Assembly: GCA_002391555.1 (NCBI GenBank)
Contig: DGFG01000145.1
Location: 1 to 7,111 of the forward strand
Direction of reading: 5' to 3'
Source of the DNA: Firmicutes bacterium UBA3906
GTDB lineage: Bacteria; Bacillota; Clostridia; Caldicoprobacterales; DTU083
Length of the DNA: 7,111 bases
The notes beneath the pieces were generated by a model. The model was given only the letters and a program-made list of their open reading frames with translations, made no database searches and had not been told where the DNA came from. Shown in pieces: positions 1 to 6,171 of the stretch. How positions within the stretch are numbered: position 1 is the stretch's first letter; each line of letters opens with the position of its first letter. Both the position numbers and the translations under genes were made by a program.

Positions 1-19
1 AGATGTGTATAAGAGACAG
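1..19 (+). other. Tn5 mosaic end / Nextera adapter remnant (not genomic)
   Basis: The first 19 bases, AGATGTGTATAAGAGACAG, are identical to the 19-bp Tn5 mosaic end used in transposase-based (Nextera) library preparation. The match begins exactly at base 1, and the adjoining sequence reads straight into the interior of a CoA-transferase gene with no transposase or second end in view. The simplest reading is untrimmed adapter at a contig edge. Genomic sequence therefore begins at about base 20, and the truncation of the first gene is artificial. Confidence 0.95.
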
Positions 20-504
20 GTCCTCATGGGTGGCCCATCTGCCTCTCCAGTTAGGCTTAGAAAGCCTGAAATGGCCTGGGCTATGATGTCCTGGCTTGGC
101 TGGTCAGCAAAAGGGCTATTGTAGCCATAGCCTGAAATAGAGCAGTAGATTAGCCTAGGATTTATTCTTTTTATCTCTTTATAAGAAAAGCCAAGTCTAT
201 CAAGGGAGGCCTGAATCCAGTTGTGAACTAAAACATCCGACTTAGCCACCAGGGATAAAAGGGTCTTTTTATCTTCAGGATTTTTTAAATCTAGGCATAT
301 TGATTTTTTCTTTCTGTTGAGGCTATTAAAATAAGCAGACTGGCCAGCCTCATCCTGCTGGCCAAAGTGCCTTGATTCATCTCCTGTGCCCGGCCTTTCA
401 ACCTTTATTACCCTTGCCCCAATATCAGCTAGGACCATACTGCAAAGGGGGCCTGAAAACACCCTTCCTAGCTCTAGTACCCTTATGTCTTTAAATACAC
501 TCAA
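20..504 (-). CDS. CaiB/BaiF family III CoA-transferase, N-terminal part (3' end cut by contig edge)
   Basis: About 161 residues are present, starting at a TTG codon, of a family usually around 380-430 residues long. The N-terminus has the family pattern: DIRVLELGRVFSGP (residues 6-19), then LADIGARVIKVERPG (25-39), NRKKKSICLDLK (63-74), a VLVHN segment (91-95) and SGYG (124-127). It breaks off at TGEADGPPMR, which normally precedes the catalytic aspartate (Asp169 in formyl-CoA transferase), so the nucleophile lies just outside the window. Members move CoA between carboxylic acids; some relatives are 2-methylacyl-CoA racemases, which this fragment cannot exclude. It lies 27 bp downstream of the radical SAM gene and is probably the third gene of the NRPS operon. 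Supplying or modifying an acyl-CoA for the NRPS is an inference. The substrate is unknown. Confidence 0.9.
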
Positions 505-512
505 GTTACTTA

Positions 513-518
513 CCCCCT
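513..518 (-). promoter_or_regulatory. Ribosome binding site that fixes the TTG start of the CoA-transferase
   Basis: Read on the minus strand, AGGGGG lies 8 nt before the TTG at 504. An in-frame TAG overlaps this site, so the gene cannot start further upstream. The first in-frame ATG is at residue 23, already inside the conserved fold, which leaves TTG as the only plausible start. Confidence 0.75.
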
Positions 519-531
519 ACTTTATAAAAAA

Positions 532-1743
532 CTAGCTATTAAAAAGCCTAGTCTGATAACCCAAGCACTGGTAGCCGTTTTTATTAATAATCGGTATTTC
601 ATCCTCACTAATCCTTAGCTGCTGCCTGACCCAGTAGCATATACTAGTCGTAAGACCATATTGGCTACTAACCTTCATCAGCCTTTCTAGCCCCTGCCTG
701 CTAAGGGCCTTGCTAGGGGCAGTTCTGTCCCTTTGCTTTTTATGGTCCCGGTTTTCAAGGCCAATATAGGATTTATAAAGGTCTAGCTCCATCTTTTTGT
801 CTAAACTGCCAAGTAGCTGGCCTATAATGGCCAGGTTTTCCATGCACAGGGTTAAAAACTCTGGCTTGTAGTTAATAATCCCTGCTTTTTTTAGGCTTGC
901 AAAAAAGTCGTGCATATTTTCTTCGGTTAAATAAGGCAATATAATAGGCTGGACTAGTGCCGACTCAGCTAGTATGCCATGGTCCTGGCACAAGCCTACA
1001 GCCTCTAGTCGCTTTTCTATTGTGGCCCCATAAGGCTCTAGTATGTCTCTTAGCTTAGCTGGCATAATGGATACACTAGTGTTAAATTGGACCCTGGACC
1101 CTAGCCTAGCCAAGAGGTCTATTATCCTATCCCCCCTGTGCTTGTATCTTAGATGGTCTACCCCTGCCTTTGAGGCGATAAAGAGTCTAGCCCTAGAGTT
1201 TGGATAGGCTTCATAATGGTCAATAAAGGTACGGAGGATATTATGGGCGATCCCCGTTTGTAGGCTTGCCTCTTGAAACGCCTCTGTTTTAGGTGAGAAA
1301 TAGTAAAAATGGTCCTTCCCTTGCTCTCTATCTAAAATGCCCCTAAGATAGCTATGGTAGTTTGTGTAAGCCTCCATGGGCCTTTCATGAACACCATCGG
1401 TAACCAGGCAGTAGAGGCAGCCTACATTACATCCTACCACTGGATTGATTTCATAGGTCATGGTGGGACAGGAGCCAGTGTAGTTGTGGATCTCAAGGTC
1501 AGCCCTTGTATCAATCTCTTTTAGGTCTAGCTCAAGCCTTGGGATTAGGCTACCTGACCTTAGCCTCTTTTCAAATAGTCTAGACCCTTGCTCTAGGCCC
1601 CTTAATACCTCACTTGATACCTCACTATCAAGGCCAAGGGCCCTTAGATAGTCTTGGTCCACCATTTGGACCCTGTATTCTATTAAAAATTTCTCCACCC
1701 AATCCTTTTTAACTTGCCTTTCAAGCTTTAGCCTATTAGCCAT
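532..1743 (-). CDS. Radical SAM protein, spore photoproduct lyase-like, associated with the NRPS
   Basis: A 403-residue protein starting at ATG 1743. A GTG at 1752 would add three residues, but AGGG ends 8 nt before the ATG and directly abuts the GTG, so ATG is preferred. The cluster-binding motif CNVGCLYC gives a CxxxCxxC triad at Cys105, Cys109 and Cys112 after NPVVG, as in the spore photoproduct lyase group. Further similarities are SVSIMPAKL (223-231), LEPYG...EKRLEAV (235-249) and a PIILPYL strand (266-272). Such enzymes reduce SAM to a 5'-deoxyadenosyl radical using a 4Fe-4S cluster. There is no Cys between 112 and 251, so the hydrogen-donor Cys141 of Bacillus SplB has no obvious counterpart; DNA repair is unlikely. 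Other cysteines at 251, 300, 369 and 393 could serve catalysis or an extra cluster. Its start overlaps the NRPS stop by 8 bp, implying coupled translation and a tailoring or precursor-forming role (inference). Confidence 0.85.
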   Translation of the reverse strand: MANRLKLERQVKKDWVEKFLIEYRVQMVDQDYLRALGLDSEVSSEVLRGLEQGSRLFEKRLRSGSLIPRLELDLKEIDTRADLEIHNYTGSCPTMTYEINPVVGCNVGCLYCLVTDGVHERPMEAYTNYHSYLRGILDREQGKDHFYYFSPKTEAFQEASLQTGIAHNILRTFIDHYEAYPNSRARLFIASKAGVDHLRYKHRGDRIIDLLARLGSRVQFNTSVSIMPAKLRDILEPYGATIEKRLEAVGLCQDHGILAESALVQPIILPYLTEENMHDFFASLKKAGIINYKPEFLTLCMENLAIIGQLLGSLDKKMELDLYKSYIGLENRDHKKQRDRTAPSKALSRQGLERLMKVSSQYGLTTSICYWVRQQLRISEDEIPIINKNGYQCLGYQTRLFNS

Positions 1744-4700
1744 CCTTATCACCCTTTTGTAGTAATCCTATTATCTGCTCAGCCAGCTGCCTTGAGTTGT
1801 TTTTGTTCATCACTGAGATATGATTGCCTGATGCAGGAATAATCTCAAGACCTAGCCTTGCTTTACCCTCCCAGCCTAAATCTTGACCCCTTTTCTTGGT
1901 CTTCCAGCTAGTCCTAAATAGTAGCAGCCTTCCAGGATAGGGCTTGGGCTGGTAACTATTTATAGCGGCCCTTGCCCTAGACGGTGAGTAGCCTTCACTG
2001 CCTGAAAACATTCTTAATACCTTTTTAACCGCAAACCAGGCCAAATAAGGTAGCCTCCTTATTGGCAGGTCCGTAAGCCATGGCAAGACATTTTTAATAG
2101 CCATTATATAGATATTTCCTACCGGATACTTGCTATAGTTGGGGGTGTCAACCAGGACTAGCAAGGCTAGCTTGTCATTTTTAATATAAAGTTGCCTTGC
2201 CATCTCATAGGCTATGGCTCCACCTGAAGAATAGCCGATCAATGAATAGGGTCCCTCTGGCTGAATGGTCTTTATAGTCTCTATGTAACTAGTTGCAAGC
2301 TCTTCAATTGATGGGTTTTCTTTTTTCCTGTTCTTTTGCGGCCTTATACCATATACAGGCTGGGTTTGCCCTAAAAAGTCAGCAAGAAAGGCATAGGAAA
2401 GTAGCTCTCCAGTAATATCGTGTATGCAAAATATTGGGCCTTTGCCTTCATTTATAGGCTTAGGGCTACCGGCAAGTTCTATTATATTAAGGCTATTGTC
2501 AAAGGGCTCAGCAGCCTGGCCGATCCTTGAAAGGGCGTCACCTGTAAATTGTGGCCTAGCCCTACTCTCAATCAAGGTTGCCTGCTTTTCAAGTGTGTTT
2601 TCCTTAAACAAAAGGTGGGGCGGGATTTCTACCTTAAAGGCTTCCTCGATCTTTAGGGACAGGACCATTATGGTCAAAGAGTCTCCACCTAGATCAAAAA
2701 AGCTATCCCCTGCCTTTACCCCTTTTATATCAAGTAGCCTCTCCCATATAAGGCTGAGCTTCTTTTCAGCCTCTGTTTTAGGCCTCTCTTTAACAAAGGC
2801 CTTTTTCTCGTCCTCTTTTAATTGCTCTAGTTTAGTCTCTAGAGCCCTGTAATCCACCTTGCCATTTGCCGTCATTGGTAGTTCTTCTAGCCTAATTAGC
2901 CTATCGGGAATCATATAGGGGGGCAAGACAAGGCCGATCTCCCTTTTGACCCCTGCTAGATCTATGCCTTGGTCAGCCTCGATAAAGGCTAAAAGGCTCT
3001 CCTTTTTAAAGAAGTCACTTTTCACAACAAGCGCCTTCCTTATCCTGGGGTTTTTAAGTAGCTCTATCTCTATCTCTGCTGTTTCTATCCTGATACCTCG
3101 TATCTTGACCTGCTGGTCAAGCCTGCCTAGAAACTCTAGCCTACCATCCTCCCCCTGTCGAACCAGGTCACCTGTCTTGTATACGATGGGGTTTAGGTCA
3201 CAACTTTTAAAGGGGTTACTTATAAAAGACTTGTCTGTTAAGGCCTGATCATTTAGATAAGCAGAACCTATATTTTCACCAGCTAGCCACAGTTCACCTG
3301 CTGACCCTTGAGGCAGCAGCCTCCCCTCACTATCAACTACATAGGCCCAGCTATTAGAGATGGGATAGCCAATGGGAATATTATCATAGTTTTTATCTAC
3401 TTTAAAGGCTGTTGCATATATGGTAGCCTCACTAGGACCATAGGCATTGACTATTTGGTAGCTTTGATCCTTAAAATAGTTAAGCTTTTCACCACATACC
3501 GTAAGTAGCCTTAAGGACCGATTTTCCTCCTCCATAAAGAGGACTCCAACCCTGGTTGGGAGGGTTGCAATAGTGATCCTATGCCTGTTTAGATAGTCAT
3601 TTAAAAGGCGAATAGATAGGCGCAGATCCTCATGAATGATATGTACAGTGCTGCCTAGCATCAAGGGAGCTAATAGCTCTCCTATAGAAACATCAAAGGC
3701 AAAGTTACAATAGGCTGCATGAATATCCCCTTCATCGAGCTCATAAAAATCCTTGGCCCATTGGCAAAAGTTTAGTAGGTTTTCATGCCTTATCTTGACC
3801 CCCTTAGGCTTTCCTGACGAGCCAGAGGTATAGATTAAATAGGCTAAATCTGACAGGCAGTTTATGTTTTCAAGAGACCTATGATCCATGCCATAGATAT
3901 ATTCCTCATCTATACTTAAAAAGTGATAGGTGTCTGTGGAGGGAATATAGTCATCATCTGTGTTTTGACGGGGCTGTGAGTCAAGGTAAGAGCTAGGACC
4001 ATCCTCTATGCTTTGATAGACCTGCTGGTCTGGGCGAGGGTTAGGACTACCATCCATGTTTTGATAGAGCTGTTGGTCTGGGCAAGGCCTTGAACCCTTG
4101 TCTGGATTTAAGCAAGGGCCAGTAAGAGATAGTGCCCTTTCCTTTAGGGGACAGTGGCTTAAAAGCAGGGCTGGCCTTGCCTCCCTAAGTATCAGCCTGA
4201 GCCTTTGGTCAGGTAGACTTGGATCAATGGGAATAAAGGCCCCACCGGCCTTTAGGATAGCTAAAAGGCCTATTAGGTAGTCACAGGACCTTTCCATCAT
4301 TATGGCCACTAGACTGTTTGGCCTAATACCCCTTTCCCTTAGGACCCTTGCTAACTGGTTGGACCTTTGACTTAACTCTTTAAAACTATACTGGTCTTTT
4401 CCACAAACAAGAGCTAGCTTGTCCGGCCTTTTTATAGCCCTTTCTTCTATTAGCTGGTGGATTAACTTGTCCTTGTTGTAGTCTATAATCTCTCCGCTTG
4501 CCCTAGCTAGCAGGTCCCTTTTCTCCTCTGCCGGGACTATATCAATGTCCCTTAGCAAAAGTCCAGGCTTTTCCAAGACCTGGCTTAATAGAAATTTAAG
4601 CCGCCCTTGCATTTTCTCAATCTCACAATAGGAAAAAAGGTCTAGCCTATAGTCTACAGCTAGCTCTATAGGAGCATCCTTTGCTCGCTGGTTTGGGTTT

Positions 4701-5839
4701 AACTTTATATTCAAGGCCGCCGGATCTGCTCCAGGACTAAAACGCTGAACCCTGTAGTCCTCTGTTAGGCTTGGGATCTGATTAAAGGAGACTAATAAAA
4801 GCTGCTTAGGATCAATAGCCTTGGACCTAATAAAGCCTGCTAAGAGGTCAAAGGGGTAGGCCTGATGACTAAGGCATAGGCTCACCTTGCTACTAACCTG
4901 GTCTAGAAATGATAAAAATTCCATGTCATCTGAAAGCCTGACCCTAACAGGCAAGGTACTGACTGTCATGCCTACTAATTGCCTTTCCCTTTTACTAATA
5001 CGGTTATGGTGGCCTATACTAATGACTAGGTCCTTTTTATCGTATAAGGCCCCCAAGTACAGGTATAGGAGGGACAAGAAGAATCTAAATAGGCTAATAT
5101 TGTGGCCTTTGCAAAAGGCCTGTATTTTATCTGACAGGTCCTGTCCAAGACTATAGATCATCCTATCAGTTGCTAAAGTCTGCCCCTTACTAACTTTATT
5201 AAAACTAAAGGGGTCTGGTGGACTTGTGTATTCACTGTGCCAAAACTTTTGGTCCTCTTTGTACTTTTCACTGTCTAGATAGCTGCGGTCCCTATCTAAA
5301 AATTCTAAATAGGAGACTGGCTCTAAAGGGTTATTCCCCTTTACCCCATCTACAAGGGCCCTATTTTCTTTTTCTAAAAGAGAGCAATAATTTTCATAGA
5401 TTTCCTTGTTTATAAGGGATATAGATAGGGCATCGCATATGATATGGTGGTATAAAAAATAGTAGCCAGCTCCAAGGCCTGGCTCCTCAAATAGTGCAAA
5501 ATAGTAAAGGTCATGGTCTATTAAATTAAAGGCTTCTTTTGATTTTTCAAGCGCCCAGCGCCTAACATTATTCCTAACTATATCAAGGGTCTTGTATTGA
5601 TGATTTGCAAAATACTGTTTTAATTCATAAGGCCCAGCCTCTAGCATACGGAGGCGTAGACTATCATGCCGGCTAATGACTAGATTTATAGAGGCCTCAA
5701 GCAGGCTCATGTCCACCTTTAAAGAGGGTAGAATAACAAGGCCTGCCATGTTAGATAGGCTCAAGCCAGGATTTAATAACTCTGTATACCATACTCTTTT
5801 TTGAGGATGACTAAGTGGATAACATTTATTTTTGCCCAT
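1736..5839 (-). CDS. Single-module non-ribosomal peptide synthetase, C-A-T-TE
   Basis: A complete 1367-residue protein. Condensation domain (about 1-440): LSHPQKRVWYTEL at 9-21, RHDSLRLR at 57-64, the active-site variant HHIICDA at 131-137, and HQAYPFD at 325-331. Adenylation domain (about 455-1000): LKAGGAFIPIDP (529-540), TSGSSGKPKG (671-680), FDVSIGE (715-721), NAYGPSEAT (798-806), YKTGDL (887-892) and catalytic Lys994 in TANGKVD. Carrier domain: FDLGGDSL with phosphopantetheine Ser1054. Thioesterase (about 1130-1367): GYSSG with nucleophile Ser1204, likely Asp1231 and His1340. No epimerase or second module is present. A 48-residue repeat insert occupies 587-634. The ATG is supported by the C1 motif beginning almost at once and by AGGCGGA nearby. 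A standalone module opening with a C domain either acylates its amino acid (starter type) or accepts a partner's donor; I cannot decide which. Product unknown. Confidence 0.95.
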   Translation of the reverse strand: MGKNKCYPLSHPQKRVWYTELLNPGLSLSNMAGLVILPSLKVDMSLLEASINLVISRHDSLRLRMLEAGPYELKQYFANHQYKTLDIVRNNVRRWALEKSKEAFNLIDHDLYYFALFEEPGLGAGYYFLYHHIICDALSISLINKEIYENYCSLLEKENRALVDGVKGNNPLEPVSYLEFLDRDRSYLDSEKYKEDQKFWHSEYTSPPDPFSFNKVSKGQTLATDRMIYSLGQDLSDKIQAFCKGHNISLFRFFLSLLYLYLGALYDKKDLVISIGHHNRISKRERQLVGMTVSTLPVRVRLSDDMEFLSFLDQVSSKVSLCLSHQAYPFDLLAGFIRSKAIDPKQLLLVSFNQIPSLTEDYRVQRFSPGADPAALNIKLNPNQRAKDAPIELAVDYRLDLFSYCEIEKMQGRLKFLLSQVLEKPGLLLRDIDIVPAEEKRDLLARASGEIIDYNKDKLIHQLIEERAIKRPDKLALVCGKDQYSFKELSQRSNQLARVLRERGIRPNSLVAIMMERSCDYLIGLLAILKAGGAFIPIDPSLPDQRLRLILREARPALLLSHCPLKERALSLTGPCLNPDKGSRPCPDQQLYQNMDGSPNPRPDQQVYQSIEDGPSSYLDSQPRQNTDDDYIPSTDTYHFLSIDEEYIYGMDHRSLENINCLSDLAYLIYTSGSSGKPKGVKIRHENLLNFCQWAKDFYELDEGDIHAAYCNFAFDVSIGELLAPLMLGSTVHIIHEDLRLSIRLLNDYLNRHRITIATLPTRVGVLFMEEENRSLRLLTVCGEKLNYFKDQSYQIVNAYGPSEATIYATAFKVDKNYDNIPIGYPISNSWAYVVDSEGRLLPQGSAGELWLAGENIGSAYLNDQALTDKSFISNPFKSCDLNPIVYKTGDLVRQGEDGRLEFLGRLDQQVKIRGIRIETAEIEIELLKNPRIRKALVVKSDFFKKESLLAFIEADQGIDLAGVKREIGLVLPPYMIPDRLIRLEELPMTANGKVDYRALETKLEQLKEDEKKAFVKERPKTEAEKKLSLIWERLLDIKGVKAGDSFFDLGGDSLTIMVLSLKIEEAFKVEIPPHLLFKENTLEKQATLIESRARPQFTGDALSRIGQAAEPFDNSLNIIELAGSPKPINEGKGPIFCIHDITGELLSYAFLADFLGQTQPVYGIRPQKNRKKENPSIEELATSYIETIKTIQPEGPYSLIGYSSGGAIAYEMARQLYIKNDKLALLVLVDTPNYSKYPVGNIYIMAIKNVLPWLTDLPIRRLPYLAWFAVKKVLRMFSGSEGYSPSRARAAINSYQPKPYPGRLLLFRTSWKTKKRGQDLGWEGKARLGLEIIPASGNHISVMNKNNSRQLAEQIIGLLQKGDKDG
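1752..1755 (-). promoter_or_regulatory. Ribosome binding site of the radical SAM gene inside the NRPS 3' end
   Basis: The minus strand reads AAAAGGG, with AGGG at these bases, followed by 8 nt and ATG (1743-1741). The site lies in the last codons of the NRPS gene, whose TAA is at 1738-1736. Ribosomes finishing the NRPS therefore arrive on top of the next start codon, typical of translational coupling and of fixed stoichiometry between two enzymes of one pathway. Confidence 0.6.
3938..4081 (-). repeat. Three tandem 48-bp units (16 aa each) within the adenylation domain
   Basis: Three consecutive imperfect units are seen at 4081-4034, 4033-3986 and 3985-3938. They encode PDQQLYQNMDGSPNPR, PDQQVYQSIEDGPSSY and LDSQPRQNTDDDYIPS (residues 587-634 of the NRPS). 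Period and frame are exact: the shared TTTGAT/CTTTGAT cores recur at 48-bp steps. The first two units are most alike and the third has diverged. The insert sits between adenylation motifs A2 and A3, in a loop normally short and variable, so it probably forms a flexible acidic/polar loop that does not disturb the fold. It looks like an in-frame minisatellite that could vary in copy number between strains. Confidence 0.85.
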
Positions 5840-5855
5840 TTTATCCGCCTGATAC

Positions 5856-5961
5856 AGGATCTTATATAGCTTTGCTGGCCTAGCCCTAGCTGGCCCAGAC
5901 CTCAGGCTAACCCCCCTACCTATTGTTTAGCAGAAAATATCTATCTACTTTGCTAGATCCT
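5856..5961 (-). promoter_or_regulatory. Possible structured leader of the NRPS mRNA
   Basis: In the transcript, AGGATCTAGC near the 5' end (5961-5952) can pair with GCTATATAAGATCCT (5870-5856), forming 10 base pairs with a 5-nt bulge just upstream of the NRPS ribosome binding site. The enclosed stretch is GC-rich, with two GGCCAGC copies 15 nt apart and a further TAGCC/GGCTA pairing. I do not recognise a known riboswitch or T-box. This could be an attenuator-like element or chance complementarity. Confidence 0.3.
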
Positions 5962-5966
5962 TTTTC

Positions 5967-5979
5967 CTTATTAAATAAG
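5967..5979. promoter_or_regulatory. 13-bp perfect palindrome at the predicted transcription start (candidate operator)
   Basis: CTTATTAAATAAG is a perfect inverted repeat of 6-bp arms around one central base. It abuts the -10 hexamer and covers the predicted start site, where a dimeric repressor would block initiation. The arms are AT-only apart from their ends, so chance occurrence in AT-rich DNA is a real alternative. No regulator gene is in view. Confidence 0.35.
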
Positions 5980-6008
5980 ATTATAGCTTATATTTGTGTT
6001 TTCTACAA
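5980..6008 (-). promoter_or_regulatory. Sigma-A-type promoter for the NRPS operon
   Basis: On the minus strand a perfect -10 TATAAT (5985-5980) is preceded by exactly 17 nt and a -35 TTGTAG (6008-6003), matching TTGACA at the first three positions. The predicted start of transcription is near 5973, giving an untranslated leader of about 130 nt before the NRPS ATG at 5839. Two other TATAAT hexamers (6106-6111 and 6119-6124) lack a recognisable -35 at the right distance. The call rests on sequence pattern only. Confidence 0.6.
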
Positions 6009-6171
6009 TGTTAGTAAATGAAAGGGTTTTTTTCTTAAATAAGGTCCTTTTATAAGACTTATTGCTCTTAAGGCCTTCTGTAAAATTGATTAAGATACCT
6101 TTAGGATTATATAGACTTATTATAATTATGGCTTGATGGCTAATTGAAAGCTAAGGCTGTAGGTAAGTTCA

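Larger units (their letters stand above)
5840..6171. other. 332-bp intergenic region: NRPS promoter and leader, no gene
   Basis: This gap between comF and the NRPS is AT-rich in its right two thirds and contains a locally GC-rich patch near 5876-5925. No coding frame of credible length or with a ribosome binding site was found on either strand. No stem followed by a T-run is visible downstream of comF on the minus strand, so some read-through from comF into the NRPS unit is possible. The promoter, palindrome and leader pairing are listed separately. Confidence 0.7.

Noticed and set aside
1..19. Real Tn5-type transposon end
   Set aside because: It begins exactly at base 1, has no partner end, transposase or target duplication in view, and equals the commercial mosaic end exactly; adapter carry-over is far likelier.
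2424..3248. Plus-strand open frames opposite the NRPS (2424-2852, 2946-3248)
   Set aside because: They lie antisense to well-conserved carrier and adenylation domain coding sequence, have no ribosome binding site and encode low-complexity Ser/Leu-rich peptides without motifs.
3938..4081. CRISPR-like array from the regular repeats
   Set aside because: The units are contiguous with no spacers, keep the reading frame and encode repeated peptide within the NRPS; it is a coding tandem repeat.
5104..5120. Perfect hairpin GGCCTTT-GCA-AAAGGCC
   Set aside because: It lies within the C domain coding sequence, lacks a proper T-run on either strand, and AAGGCC-like strings are frequent throughout this window; probably chance.
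6008..6055. 15-codon plus-strand frame in the intergenic gap
   Set aside because: It has no ribosome binding site, overlaps the predicted NRPS promoter, and its peptide is short and hydrophobic with nothing to support it.
6020..6060. Terminator behind comF from the AAGGACCTT palindrome near a run of A/T
   Set aside because: The arms are separated by a single base, too tight to form a hairpin loop, and extending the stem introduces mismatches.
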